DNA of 57,082 nucleotides from Rhodocyclaceae bacterium (lineage in GTDB: Bacteria; Pseudomonadota; Gammaproteobacteria; Burkholderiales; Rhodocyclaceae): assembly GCA_018261935.1 (NCBI GenBank), contig JAGTRP010000022.1:1-57082 (forward strand), given 5' to 3'. The notes beneath the pieces were generated by a model. The model made no database searches, was not told where the DNA came from, and saw only the letters and a program-made list of their open reading frames with translations. The position numbers were made by a program, and so were the translations under genes. Shown here one piece after another: positions 32,170 through 41,904 of this stretch (its first letter is position 1; each line of letters starts with the position of its first letter).

Positions 32170-35100
32170 CTAGGCCATGACCGGCGCCAACGGCTGGATC
32201 ACGTCGAAACGCAGGCATTTCCCGCTGTGGAGCAGTTCGGCGAAGCCCTCCGCCGGCACCGGCCGGCTGAAGAGGAAGCCCTGAATCTGATCGCAGCCAT
32301 GTTGCCGCAGGTAATGGAGCTGGCCCTCGGTTTCCACCCCTTCGGCCACCACCCGCAGATTGAGGCGGTGGGCCATGGCGATGACCGCCGTGGCGATGGC
32401 GGCATTGCCGGGATTCTCGTTGATGTCGCGGACAAAGGCGCGGTCGATCTTGACGAAATCGAAGGGGAAGCGCTGGAGGTAGGCCAGGGAGGAATAGCCG
32501 GTGCCGAAGTCGTCGAGGGCCAGGCGCAGCCCGCACTTGCGGGCCTTCATCATGGTTTCCGCCGCCTGATCGGGATTCTGCATCACCAGGCTTTCGGTCA
32601 GCTCCAGTTCCAGGTACTCCGCCGCCAGGCCATGCCGGGCCAGGGCGCCGGTCAGGGTCGGCAGCAGGTCGCCCTCGGCGAACTGGGCCGGCGACAGGTT
32701 CACCGCCACCGGCACGATATCCAGCCCGGCGGCCAGCCAGGCCACCTGGTGGGCGCAGACCTGGTCCACGACCCAGGAACCCATGGGCACGATAAGGCCG
32801 GTCTCCTCGGCCACGGGAATAAAGTCGGCAGGCGAAACCAGGCCGCGCTGGGGATGCAGCCAGCGTATCAGGGCTTCGGCGCCGACGACCTTCCCGCTCC
32901 GGAGATCCACCCGGGGCTGGAAATGGAGGACGAACTGCCCGGCCTCGAGGGCCGTCTGCAAGTCCCTTTCCAGGGCCAGGTTGGCCGCCGTCCGGGCGTT
33001 GATTTCCGGAGCGTAGTAGAGGCAGCGGATGCCCGAATCCCGGGCTTCCCGGAGGGCTGTCTCGGCGCCATGGAGGAGAGCCTCCCCATCTTCCCCGTCC
33101 CCCGGATAGAGGGCGATGCCGGCGTGGGCGGTGAGCCGGATTTCGCCGCCAACCAGGGCACACGGCTGGTTCAGGGCTTCGAAAATCCGCTCCTGTACCA
33201 GGGCGGCCGCCTCGGTACCATGCCCCAGGTCGTCCACCGCCACGGCGAAGGTATCGGCGCCGATGCGGGCCAGGCTGCAGGGCTCCCAGACGCAGTTCCT
33301 GAGCCGCTGTGCCACCTCCCGGAGCACCGCATCGCCAACGTGGCGTCCGGCAGTCTCGTTGAGATGGGTGAAATGATCCAGATCGAACAGGATGACCGCG
33401 ACGCTGTGGCTTCCGTTCTTGACCCCGTGCATAAACTGGGTCAGGCGGTCCAGGAACAGGTTGCGGATGGGCAACCCGGTGAGGGCGTCGTAGTAGGCCA
33501 GGTAGGAGAGCCGCTCCTCCCGCTGGATGTACTGCAGGGCAAAGGAAATGTCCGCCGCCAACTCGTCCAGGAGCTTCATTTCCTCGGCATCGAAGGCGCC
33601 CTTCTCCCGGGCATAAAGCCCCATGACGCCAATGCCTTTCTCATCCACCACGAGGGGCAGGGCGCAAACCGAGCTGTAGCCGTACTTCAGCGCCTGGGCC
33701 CGCACCGGCCCCACCTGGGGAACCGTGGTGATGTCGTTGCAATACACCGCCCGCCGGGACGATAGCGCCTCATGGGCCGTCCCCTGGCCGCTGGGCGCCT
33801 CGGTGCCGATGGACACCGGGATATCCTTGATGGACTCGAGATCGATGCCGCAGCCCGCCACCGGATGGAGGGTTTGGCCATCCGGGTTGAGGAGGCCGAT
33901 CCAGGCCATGCCGAACTGCCCCTCCTCCACCGCCACCCGGCAGGCCTCGTCGACCAGGGCCTGGCGCTCGTGGATGCGGACGATGGCCGAATTGATGCCG
34001 GACAGCACCGCATAGATCCGCACCAGCCGGGCGATCCGGGCCTGCTGTTCCTTGCGTTCGCTGATGTCCCGCACGAAAACCAGGGCCCCGTCCTCGTCCT
34101 GGTAGCGGCATGGCACCGCCGAGATTTCCACGTCCACTTCCGCCCCGTCGAGCCGCAGATATCTTTCCACCAGGGGTGGAGGATTCCCCCGATCCCCGTT
34201 GGCCAGCCGGATATGTTCCTGGACCGCTTCCCGGGAATCCGGATGCAGCCGGCTAAGGCACGGAACCCCGAGGAGCTGCTCCTTGGATTCCGCCCGGAAG
34301 AGACGCAGGGCCATCTGGTTCACATAGGCAAAACGTTCCCCGATCTGCACGAAAATGGCGTCGGGGGCCCCTTCCACGAGACTGCGGAAACGCTGCTCGT
34401 TCTCGGCCAGGGCCGCCTCGTAGCGCTGACGGCCCGCCACCAGGCGGTTGAAGCTGTCGATCAGGAGGCCGACTTCGTCCCGGCGCCGGGCCGGCAGGGG
34501 GGCCAGCGGCTCGTCCCCCGCCGTCATCCGTCCCATGGCACGACTGGCATCCTCCAGGGGCTTCAGGACCCGGCGCGCCATCCAGTGGGCAATGAAGATC
34601 GCCAGCAGGGTCATGAGGGCGGCCAGCCCATGGAGATAGTCCTGCATGGCCGTCACCGGCCCGAAGGCGACCGCGGTCGGCAAGGCGGCAACGATGATCC
34701 AGTCCGCCGTCGGCACGGCCTTGCCCGAAAAGAGCTTGGATACCCCATCGGCATCCGTGCCCGGCCAGGAGCCCTCGAAACCGTCGACAAACCGGTCGAA
34801 GGCCGGATTGGCCCCGCGGGACCCCAGGCTGGCCAGGACCCGCGTGCGGTCGGTGGCGGCCACGATGACTCTTTCCTGCCGGGAGAGGACGAGGAACTCG
34901 CTCTGGCCGGTGATGGTGCGATCGGTGACGAAGCCGAGGAAATTGAGGGCGGTGAGGTCGGTGATGCCGGTCATGACCGCCCTCACCTTGCCGGCCCCGT
35001 CCAGAACCGGCACGCCGATGGTGAGCACCGGCCGCTTGAGCGCCCGGCCCAGGATGGGCTTGTCGATATAGGCCTTGCCCGTCGCCGCCACCTGGCGGAA

Positions 35101-35526
35101 ATAGTCGCGGTCGCCGTAGTAGGTGCCGCGGCGCCCCGGCGCGATCGGAAAATCGGCAATGGTCCGCCCGTCCAGCCCGATAACGGTGATCCCCGCCGCA
35201 AACCAGGCCTGCAGATTACTCTGCTGGGCGAGATAGGCATCGAGGGCCGGCGAACGCAGGTCTGCCGGCAGATGCCTGGCAGCCCGCTGGAGGCCCTCGA
35301 CCCGTTCCCGCAGCTTGTCGTCCAGTTCTGCCGCCACATGCCTGGCGGAGGCGAACTGCTGCTCGGCCAGGACCTCCATAAACCGATTTTGCAGAACGGT
35401 GGCGGAGAAGAACACCAGGGCCCAGATGAAGGCGACGAACAGAACGACCGACAGGGCGACGAGCTGGCCCCGGATGGAGAGCGGGTGACGCAGCACCCAT
35501 GCGAACCCTGGAAACTTACCGACCAC
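32170..35526 (-). CDS. Cache-HAMP-PAS-GAF-GGDEF-EAL signalling protein
   Basis: An 1118-residue membrane protein. A first helix (about 22-45) leads to a periplasmic double-Cache sensor (to about 285), a second helix, HAMP (about 310-360), PAS (about 375-490), GAF (about 505-655), GGDEF (about 665-830) and EAL (about 845-1095). The cyclase signature is RIGADTF rather than GGDEF, so that domain is likely inactive. The EAL domain keeps AEALIRW, ELTES, DDFGTGYSSL, KIDRAFV and EGVET, so the protein should act as a c-di-GMP phosphodiesterase. Confidence 0.93.
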   Translation of the reverse strand: MVGKFPGFAWVLRHPLSIRGQLVALSVVLFVAFIWALVFFSATVLQNRFMEVLAEQQFASARHVAAELDDKLRERVEGLQRAARHLPADLRSPALDAYLAQQSNLQAWFAAGITVIGLDGRTIADFPIAPGRRGTYYGDRDYFRQVAATGKAYIDKPILGRALKRPVLTIGVPVLDGAGKVRAVMTGITDLTALNFLGFVTDRTITGQSEFLVLSRQERVIVAATDRTRVLASLGSRGANPAFDRFVDGFEGSWPGTDADGVSKLFSGKAVPTADWIIVAALPTAVAFGPVTAMQDYLHGLAALMTLLAIFIAHWMARRVLKPLEDASRAMGRMTAGDEPLAPLPARRRDEVGLLIDSFNRLVAGRQRYEAALAENEQRFRSLVEGAPDAIFVQIGERFAYVNQMALRLFRAESKEQLLGVPCLSRLHPDSREAVQEHIRLANGDRGNPPPLVERYLRLDGAEVDVEISAVPCRYQDEDGALVFVRDISERKEQQARIARLVRIYAVLSGINSAIVRIHERQALVDEACRVAVEEGQFGMAWIGLLNPDGQTLHPVAGCGIDLESIKDIPVSIGTEAPSGQGTAHEALSSRRAVYCNDITTVPQVGPVRAQALKYGYSSVCALPLVVDEKGIGVMGLYAREKGAFDAEEMKLLDELAADISFALQYIQREERLSYLAYYDALTGLPIRNLFLDRLTQFMHGVKNGSHSVAVILFDLDHFTHLNETAGRHVGDAVLREVAQRLRNCVWEPCSLARIGADTFAVAVDDLGHGTEAAALVQERIFEALNQPCALVGGEIRLTAHAGIALYPGDGEDGEALLHGAETALREARDSGIRCLYYAPEINARTAANLALERDLQTALEAGQFVLHFQPRVDLRSGKVVGAEALIRWLHPQRGLVSPADFIPVAEETGLIVPMGSWVVDQVCAHQVAWLAAGLDIVPVAVNLSPAQFAEGDLLPTLTGALARHGLAAEYLELELTESLVMQNPDQAAETMMKARKCGLRLALDDFGTGYSSLAYLQRFPFDFVKIDRAFVRDINENPGNAAIATAVIAMAHRLNLRVVAEGVETEGQLHYLRQHGCDQIQGFLFSRPVPAEGFAELLHSGKCLRFDVIQPLAPVMA

Positions 35527-35726
35527 ACGCGCCCCTGGAAATTGCTCTTCTTGTTGATTGATTGCCTGGTCACAGGCAACCCCGGTCGCTGGCGAAACCG
35601 CTCACCACGACTTCACTCAGACCAACAATATATCACTTTGGAATTATGACAGATCGTCCGACCGGCGAAGCGGCGGCTGATGAATAGGCGCCGCCAGCCC
35701 TCTTTCCGCGGCCGCCCCAGGCTTCG

Positions 35727-36275
35727 TCAGGACTTGTCCGGCCAGGCTCCCCGCCGGGTACGGGGCTGCCGCCGGCTTGCCAGGGCGATGGCGGCGAACA
35801 GGCCGGCAGCGAGCCAGCAGGCGGTAGAGACGGGAATGAAGCCGGCGGTGAACAAGGCCATGTCGCCCAGGCCGGCAGCCAGGGCCACCTGGGGAGTAAA
35901 CCACAGGAAGAATCCCATCAGGGCAGCAAAGGCCGACCACTGGCCGAAGAAGCGGCCGGTCATCTGCCGGTCCTCCTTGGCTTCCTGCCAGGGCAGGGAG
36001 CCGGCCAGGGCCGATCCGATCCGTTTCCCGGCCCCCCACAGCATGCCAACGAACATGCCCAGCCAGAAGGCACACTCCACCAGGTAAGGCCAGAAATCCC
36101 GGGCGAACTGGCCGCCGGCGTGGTCCTCCCCGCCCGGCACCAGGGCGATCAGCCCCCCGGTCGCCAGGGCGAACACAGCGCCCGATCCCAGGGCGGCGAA
36201 GAGCTCGTTCATCCAGTAGCGGAGTTCCCTGTCCGCATCCTCGTTGATATTCCAGCGTAGCGGTCCGATCTTCAT
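35727..36275 (-). CDS. Hypothetical inner-membrane protein
   Basis: A 182-residue protein starting MKIGPLRWNINEDADRELRYWMNELFAALGSGAVF at ATG 36275 (GGAGAAAAGC upstream). Four hydrophobic segments follow: about 28-46, 60-85, 110-130 and 138-168. I do not recognise a family. It lies divergently beside the TonB-like gene and appears monocistronic. Confidence 0.7.
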   Translation of the reverse strand: MKIGPLRWNINEDADRELRYWMNELFAALGSGAVFALATGGLIALVPGGEDHAGGQFARDFWPYLVECAFWLGMFVGMLWGAGKRIGSALAGSLPWQEAKEDRQMTGRFFGQWSAFAALMGFFLWFTPQVALAAGLGDMALFTAGFIPVSTACWLAAGLFAAIALASRRQPRTRRGAWPDKS

Positions 36276-36426
36276 GCTTTTCTCCTTGACCTGGCGGCAA
36301 CCTATGGCCGGCATGGCGCCTAATGCCATTCGACGGCCCTGGCCCGCGGATCGTTCAAGGGGAATGGGAGGGGTGATTCTGGGAGATAATGCCGGCAACA
36401 GGACTGCCCTTCTCCAATTCCCGAAG

Positions 36427-37137
36427 ATGATCATGACCGCCGCGCGCAACCGGCTGGACCGCAGGCTCGGCTGGGCTCTGGCGCTTTCCCTGGCGATCCA
36501 TGGCGCCGTCCTGACGCCTCCCGCCACGCTCCCGGCGGCCGACCCCGCTGCCCCGCTACGGGCCAGTCTGCGTCAGGCGCCGGCCGCCCCGGAAGCGGCG
36601 GCAGCGCCATCGCCGACACCGGCGAGGCCCGCCTCGGCGCCGTCCCGCCCTCCCGTCCTGGCAACCCCGGCGCACACCGCCGAGCCAGCGCCTGCCCGCA
36701 TCCCGGCGCCCCCTTCCCCGGCGCCGGCGGAAATGGCACGGGATGCCGCGCCGGCCGCGGCCCCGGCCGGGCCTGCCGGAACGCCGTCCGCCACCGCTCC
36801 AGCCGCGCCCCGGCCGGCGGCTGTCCCTGTCATCGACCTGAACGGACTGCGCCAATACAACCTGGCCCTGGGCCGCACGGCGGGGCGCTTCAAGCGCTAC
36901 CCCGCCCAGGCCAAGGAGGCCGGTTGGGAAGGACGGGTGCCCCTGCGATTGGCCGTTTCCGAGGCCGGCGCCCCGGTCGGGCTCGTCCTGGCCGGCTCCA
37001 GCGGCTATCCGGTCCTGGACCAGGCGGCCCTGGAGATGATGCGCCTGGCCGCCGGCCGCACGCCGGTGCCGGAATCCTTGCTAGGCCGCGCCTTCACCAT
37101 CGACCTGGCGGTGGATTACAACCTTCGGGACGAGTGA
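36427..37137 (+). CDS. TonB-family C-terminal protein
   Basis: A 236-residue protein with one N-terminal membrane segment (LGWALALSLAIHGAVL, with the histidine typical of TonB-type anchors), a long Pro/Ala-rich periplasm-spanning linker (about 40-135), and a C-terminal TonB domain (YPAQAKEAGWEGRVPLRLAVSEAGAPVGLVLAGSSGYPVLDQAALEMMRLA). No exbB/exbD genes are adjacent, so it may borrow those encoded elsewhere. Start at 36427 or 36433; neither has a strong ribosome site. Confidence 0.88.
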   Translation: MIMTAARNRLDRRLGWALALSLAIHGAVLTPPATLPAADPAAPLRASLRQAPAAPEAAAAPSPTPARPASAPSRPPVLATPAHTAEPAPARIPAPPSPAPAEMARDAAPAAAPAGPAGTPSATAPAAPRPAAVPVIDLNGLRQYNLALGRTAGRFKRYPAQAKEAGWEGRVPLRLAVSEAGAPVGLVLAGSSGYPVLDQAALEMMRLAAGRTPVPESLLGRAFTIDLAVDYNLRDE

Positions 37138-37141
37138 AGAT

Positions 37142-37381
37142 TCAGACGACCAGGAGGATCTGATCCTCGCTGATGCCGGACCGGAACATCCGGGTGGCGA
37201 CCACCCCGAGGGCCAGGGGCGACAGGTGATGGATCGAGGCGATGCGCTTCGCCCCTTCGACGTGGCCGGAACGGATGGAACCGGCCAGGGTGTCGGCCAG
37301 CAGGCGCAACATCCTGAGGTCGTTCCGGGGATGGGGGTTGGGGCGGGGATTGTCCCAGACTAGTCGAAGTTCCCTAGCCAT
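37142..37381 (-). CDS. Small hypothetical protein
   Basis: A 79-residue protein MARELRLVWDNPRPNPHPRNDLRMLRLLADTLAGSIRSGHVEGAKRIASIHHLSP... with no signal peptide. It ends 4 bp from the convergent TonB-like gene. Its codon use and compact fit between neighbours suggest it is real. No family is recognised; it looks like a small soluble helical protein. Confidence 0.55.
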   Translation of the reverse strand: MARELRLVWDNPRPNPHPRNDLRMLRLLADTLAGSIRSGHVEGAKRIASIHHLSPLALGVVATRMFRSGISEDQILLVV

Positions 37382-37470
37382 GGCTGCTTCCTTGAATCGT
37401 AATGCTCTTAGACTCTGTAACGGCAGAATCCTCCCCGGCTTTAGGGTAGTTTGGAAGCAGCCGAAGAAGT

Positions 37471-38223
37471 TCAGAAAGGCAGGTTCACATTGGCCCTGAG
37501 AACGTTGCTCGCGGCCTCGCTGCGGCCGAACTCGGAGCTATAGGAGACACCTCCCGTCAGCCCGGCCTTGGAGAAATAGTTGAGGCCGATGCCGGCGACA
37601 AACCCGTCCCTGCCCGGGGCCATTCCGAGGGAATAATTGCGGGCGACGTCATTGACGTAGGCGAGGCCGACGTAGGGCAGTAGGCCATTGCCCATCCAGT
37701 AGGCGGTCTGCACCCCCAGGCGCCCCTGCACCAGATACTCATTGGAGGGGCCGAAGCCACCGACAGCATTGAGATCGCTTTTCCGATGGGCGTAGAACAT
37801 GCCGGCCCTGCCAGCCACCTGGACATTCCCGAACCAGCGGCCGGAATTGAGATTGAAGCCGGCAAAGCGCCGTTCGCCGTCACCGCCATCCTTGCCGATC
37901 CCCATCCTGCTCCCGGCAAGGCGCACCCCGGGAGCCGGGACGACAACGGCGGCGGCATCCACCGAATAGTTGTCACCCAACCGATGGGCGAAATACGGCG
38001 CGATGTCGATGCCCTTGCGGGGCGCCTTGACCCCGATGACCGATCGGGGCGACAGCCCGTAGCCGCCAACGGGCGTAAGGGCATAGGGAGAACCAGAAAA
38101 GCCGAGAACCGATCCGCCGGCAAGGAACGGCCCGGCATCAGCCAAGTCATCGGTCGCGAAGGCCGGCGCTGCTCCGGCCATGGACAACACCAGCATGAAG
38201 GCTGCTTTCTGCGCGTGTCTCAT
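37471..38223 (-). CDS. Outer-membrane beta-barrel protein
   Basis: A 250-residue exported protein; signal peptide MRHAQKAAFMLVLSMAGAAPAFA. The mature part has alternating hydrophobic strands with glycine/aromatic pairs and ends VLRANVNLPF, a C-terminal phenylalanine used for barrel insertion. ATG 38223 has a GGGGGG-type site. It resembles uncharacterised porin-like barrels of about ten strands. Function unknown. Confidence 0.75.
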   Translation of the reverse strand: MRHAQKAAFMLVLSMAGAAPAFATDDLADAGPFLAGGSVLGFSGSPYALTPVGGYGLSPRSVIGVKAPRKGIDIAPYFAHRLGDNYSVDAAAVVVPAPGVRLAGSRMGIGKDGGDGERRFAGFNLNSGRWFGNVQVAGRAGMFYAHRKSDLNAVGGFGPSNEYLVQGRLGVQTAYWMGNGLLPYVGLAYVNDVARNYSLGMAPGRDGFVAGIGLNYFSKAGLTGGVSYSSEFGRSEAASNVLRANVNLPF

Positions 38224-38350
38224 TTCGCCCCCCATCAAAATGACCAGGTTCTCACCAACAGCATAGTGCAGGGTCGGTGGCAAAAACAACCAGTTCCAGG
38301 TCAAATAAGGTGTTGCACTTACCCGATGACCATGGGCCGCCGGGAGCGCA

Positions 38351-38848
38351 TCACAGCACCAGCGGCCGGTTCGGCAGCTCGTCCAGCCGCGGCCCCCGGG
38401 CCGGATAGTGTTCGGCGAGCCAACCATTCACCATCTCGATGCCGGCAATGGCGCCGGCCTCGTACTTCCCCTGCCGGAAAGCCGTCTCCATTTGCTGGCA
38501 GATGCGTTCCCACGCTTCTTCCCCGAGCTTCCCATGCACGCCCCGGTCGGCAACGATTTCCACCGCCCGGTCGGCCAGCAGCAGGTAGATGAGGACCCCG
38601 CTGTTATGCTCGGTGTCCCAGACCCGGAGCCGGGAGAAAATCTCGATGGCCCGCTGGCGGGCCGACTGCCCGCGTAGAAGCGGCCAGGTCGGCAAGGCTC
38701 CTTCGATGACGAAACGCAGCTCCCCGGTGTGGGTGCCCTCCCCGGCCGCAATGGCGCGCTCGACGGCGGCCAGGCTGGACGCCGGAAAGGTCCGGCTGAC
38801 CTGCCAGGGCGTCAGCGCCAGGTGCCGGAAGACGCGCTTCGCATCCAT
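38351..38848 (-). CDS. TPM-domain protein (second)
   Basis: A 165-residue cytoplasmic TPM-domain protein: LTPWQVSRTFPASSLAAVERAIAAGE at the start and LIYLLLADRAVEIVADRGVHGKLGEEAWERICQQM, the TPM core. It starts 5 bp after the preceding TPM gene and is the third gene of a LemA-TPM-TPM operon, a common arrangement of unknown function linked to membrane or photosystem repair in other organisms. Confidence 0.88.
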   Translation of the reverse strand: MDAKRVFRHLALTPWQVSRTFPASSLAAVERAIAAGEGTHTGELRFVIEGALPTWPLLRGQSARQRAIEIFSRLRVWDTEHNSGVLIYLLLADRAVEIVADRGVHGKLGEEAWERICQQMETAFRQGKYEAGAIAGIEMVNGWLAEHYPARGPRLDELPNRPLVL

Positions 38849-38852
38849 CGTC

Positions 38853-39710
38853 TCACCAGCGCCCCGAGGCCCCACCGCCGCCAAACCGCCCGCCTCCGCC
38901 GCCGAAACCGCCGGTACCGAAGCCCCCGGAGCCGAAGCCCCCGCTCCGCCATCCGCCTCCCGGCCAGACGCCGCCCCGGCCGAGTCCCGAGAACAGGGTG
39001 AGAAGGAAGGCCCCGATTCCTACCATCAGGGCCAGGGACAGGGCACCAGCCAGCCACCAGGCCAGCATGCCGGCGACGCCCCCGGTGGCAGCGGCTCCCA
39101 GGAGGCGCCCGAGTACCGCCCGCAGGATGCCGCCCATGACCAGGGCGACGACGATCAGGAGGGGCAGGTGCTGGCCGATGCCGCCGGTCTGCCGGTCGGC
39201 CGGCCGGGCGGGGGGCGGCAGAGGCTCGCCCTGGACCACCCGGATCATGCGCCCGATGCCGTCGCTGAGCCCGCCGTAGAAATCCCCTTGCCGGAAACGG
39301 GGGGTGATGATGTCGCTGATGATGCGCTTGCAGGTGGCGTCGTTGAGGGCGCCTTCGAGGCCGTAGCCCACCTCGATGCGCATCGCCCGGTCGTCCTTGG
39401 CCACCACCAGCAGGGCTCCGTCGTCGACGCCCTGGCGGCCCAGCTTCCATTTCTCCGCCGCCCGCAGGGCATACTGCTCGATGGGCTCCTCGCCGGTGGT
39501 GGGCACCATGAGGATGGCGATCTGGCTGCCTTTACTGGCTTCGAAGGATTGCAGGGTCCGCTCCAGCGCCGCCACCTGATCGGGGGCCAGGGTGCCGGTG
39601 CGGTCCGTGACACGGGCGGTGAGGGGCAGTACCGGCTCCGCCGCTCCGGCCAGACAGGACCAGCACAGGAACGCCAGGAAGATGAGCCGCAAGCCGGCAA
39701 GGGCGGCCAT
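38853..39710 (-). CDS. TPM-domain membrane protein (YgcG-like)
   Basis: A 285-residue protein with a signal peptide (ending in CLAGAAEP), a periplasmic TPM domain (VTDRTGTLAPDQVAALERTLQSFEASKGSQIAILMVPTT, about residues 30-165), hydrophobic segments (about 180-250) and a Gly/Ser/Trp-rich tail. This is the YgcG architecture. It follows the LemA gene by 8 bp. Confidence 0.92.
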   Translation of the reverse strand: MAALAGLRLIFLAFLCWSCLAGAAEPVLPLTARVTDRTGTLAPDQVAALERTLQSFEASKGSQIAILMVPTTGEEPIEQYALRAAEKWKLGRQGVDDGALLVVAKDDRAMRIEVGYGLEGALNDATCKRIISDIITPRFRQGDFYGGLSDGIGRMIRVVQGEPLPPPARPADRQTGGIGQHLPLLIVVALVMGGILRAVLGRLLGAAATGGVAGMLAWWLAGALSLALMVGIGAFLLTLFSGLGRGGVWPGGGWRSGGFGSGGFGTGGFGGGGGRFGGGGASGRW

Positions 39711-39718
39711 GGCCTCGG

Positions 39719-40336
39719 CTACCGGGGCTGCGCCGGCGGTGCCGGCGAGGTGCCGAAGTCCACCCGGGGCGGCGTGGCGACGGCCCGTTCGTTCTCCACC
39801 GTGAAGCTGGGCTTCACCTCATAGCCGAACACCTTGGCGGTGAGGTTGTTGGGGAAGGTGCGGATGGTGACGTTGTAATCCTGCACCGCCTGGATGTAGC
39901 GGTTGCGGGCCACCGCAATACGGTTCTCGGTGCCCTCCAGCTGGGCCTGGAGATCCCGGAAAGAGGCGTCGGCCTTGAGCTGGGGATAGTTTTCCGACAC
40001 CACCAGGAGGCGCGACAGGGCGTTGGTCAGCTCCCCCTGGGCCGCCTGGAAGCGGGCAAAGGCCTGGGGATCGTTGAGGAGTTCCGGTGTTGCCTGGATG
40101 GAGCCGACCCGGGCCCGGGCCTCGGTGACCTGGGTGAGCACCTGCCGCTCATGGCTGGCGTAGCCCTTGACCGTATTGACCAGGTTGGGGACCAGATCGG
40201 CCCGGCGCTGGTACTGGTTCAGCACCTCGGCCCAGCCCGACTTGACCTGCTCGTCCTTGGCCTGCATGGTGTTGTAGCCGCAGCCCGACAGGCTGAGCAC
40301 CAGCATCGCCGCCAGGATCGCTATCGTTCGGCGCAT
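39719..40336 (-). CDS. lemA: LemA-family lipoprotein
   Basis: A 205-residue protein with a lipoprotein signal (MLVLSLSGCGYN, lipobox LSGC). The LemA core is clear: VKSGWAEVLNQYQRRADLVPNLVNTVKGYASHERQVLTQVTEARARV and ENRIAVARNRYIQAVQDYNVTIRTFPNNL. It is first in the LemA-TPM-TPM operon. Family function remains uncertain. Confidence 0.95.
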   Translation of the reverse strand: MRRTIAILAAMLVLSLSGCGYNTMQAKDEQVKSGWAEVLNQYQRRADLVPNLVNTVKGYASHERQVLTQVTEARARVGSIQATPELLNDPQAFARFQAAQGELTNALSRLLVVSENYPQLKADASFRDLQAQLEGTENRIAVARNRYIQAVQDYNVTIRTFPNNLTAKVFGYEVKPSFTVENERAVATPPRVDFGTSPAPPAQPR

Positions 40337-40481
40337 CGGCTTGCCTCCTTGCCCTTGGCAGAGTGAGGATTCCCGGCAATGGCCCGTCCATTCCGCCGGC
40401 GCATGCCTTGGCCGCGCCCTCCTCCCTGCTTGCGATCCATCCCGGCGACAAAAGTTGCGGCGCCGGCCCTGGCGAAGCGGG

Positions 40482-41669
40482 TCAGGCCACCACCAGCTCC
40501 GGCTGCGGCTCTTCCCCGCTGGCCACCACCCGGTCCCGCCCCGCGGCCTTGGCCAGATACATGCGCTGGTCGGCGATTTCCACCAGGTCTTTCCAGTCGG
40601 TGACCCGGTCCGTCCGCCATTCGGCCACGCCGATGGAGGCGGTCAGGGGCGTGATGCCGTCCGGCCGGGTGCCGAGGCCTTCCTGGCGGATGCGGTTGAT
40701 AGCCTGGGTCGCCTGCCCCAGATCGGTATTGGGCATGATGACCAGGAATTCCTCGCCGCCCCAGCGGCACAGGATATCGCCCCGCCGCATGCCGGACATC
40801 ATCCAGGCGGCCATGTTCATGAGCACCTGATCGCCGGCATCATGGCCGTAGTTGTCGTTGACGCTCTTGAAATGGTCCAGGTCGATGAAGGCCACCGCCA
40901 GGGGCGAACCGCTGCGCTCCGCCAGGGAAAACTGCAGCTCCAGCGCCTCCTGGCCGCAACGGCGCGAATAGGCGCCGGTGATCGGATCGCGGATGGCCTG
41001 CTGGACGATGGCGATCATGAAGGTGAGCTGGGACAGGCCCGCCAGGGTGGACACCGCGGTAATCAGGGCCAGCAGCCAGAAGGCGCCGGCGAAGGGCGCC
41101 CAGTCCAGGGTATCCCAGTGCATGAGACTGGGCATGGCCTGGGCCAGCAGCATGGGGCTCGCCACCAGGAGGTTTTCCACCAGGGTCAAGGGAAAGATGG
41201 AGAGGCCCGCCAGCAGGACGAAGGGCAGGAAGGCATAGCCGGAGCCGATGGCGGCGGAAATACCGGTGAGCTGGTAGGAAGCCAGAATCTCGTGGGAGGC
41301 GACGAAGAAGACCGTGGGGATGGCGAACAGCACCAGCATGGCCCGGTAGGCAGTGGCCAGGTTGCCGGAGGGATGGGCGTACATGACCAGCAGGGCGAAG
41401 GCGGCGCTCACCAGGAGTCGCATGGCGGCCAGGGAAAACCACAGGGGGAACGGGAAGACGATGTAGTCCACGATGCTCCACAGGGGCGTGAGCACCGCGA
41501 ACAGGAAGGCGAAGAGCCGGACCCGGTTGACGATCATCGACGCCCGCCGCCGGCTGAGGAGCGGGAAGTGGCTGTGGGGAAACACCAGCCACATCAGTTC
41601 GGACGGATGGACCTCCCCCGGCATGAGACCTGCCAGTCGAGCCCAGGCGTGGTGTAACAGTTGATTCAT
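40482..41669 (-). CDS. Membrane-bound diguanylate cyclase (paralogue)
   Basis: A 395-residue c-di-GMP synthase closely similar to the protein at 3359-4630 over its whole length, including NRVRLFAFLFAVLTPLWS and the FPFPLWF segment. It has about six N-terminal membrane segments, an active RWGGEEF motif and an RxxD inhibitory site (RRGD) five residues before it. It lacks the Pro/Arg-rich tail and the hemerythrin partner of its paralogue. ATG 41669 aligns with the paralogue start; longer starts add unrelated sequence. Confidence 0.93.
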   Translation of the reverse strand: MNQLLHHAWARLAGLMPGEVHPSELMWLVFPHSHFPLLSRRRASMIVNRVRLFAFLFAVLTPLWSIVDYIVFPFPLWFSLAAMRLLVSAAFALLVMYAHPSGNLATAYRAMLVLFAIPTVFFVASHEILASYQLTGISAAIGSGYAFLPFVLLAGLSIFPLTLVENLLVASPMLLAQAMPSLMHWDTLDWAPFAGAFWLLALITAVSTLAGLSQLTFMIAIVQQAIRDPITGAYSRRCGQEALELQFSLAERSGSPLAVAFIDLDHFKSVNDNYGHDAGDQVLMNMAAWMMSGMRRGDILCRWGGEEFLVIMPNTDLGQATQAINRIRQEGLGTRPDGITPLTASIGVAEWRTDRVTDWKDLVEIADQRMYLAKAAGRDRVVASGEEPQPELVVA

Positions 41670-41904
41670 CGTTGGCTGCTCGCTGATCGCCGCTTCTGAT
41701 TCCCTCAGGAAGAGCCGCTTGAGCGCTTCTCTCCCCCTCTCCATCCCTCTTGCCTGCCGGCGCCTTCCGTGCCCCGCATTTTCAGGACAGGGCGCATTTT
41801 CCAGTTTGCCGGCGAATAATTATTTTGATATCGATCATATTAGCAGGAATCAACCCGGATGGCATGGCGATTCCCGGTTGCGGAGGCGACCCTGCAGGCC
41901 GGCC

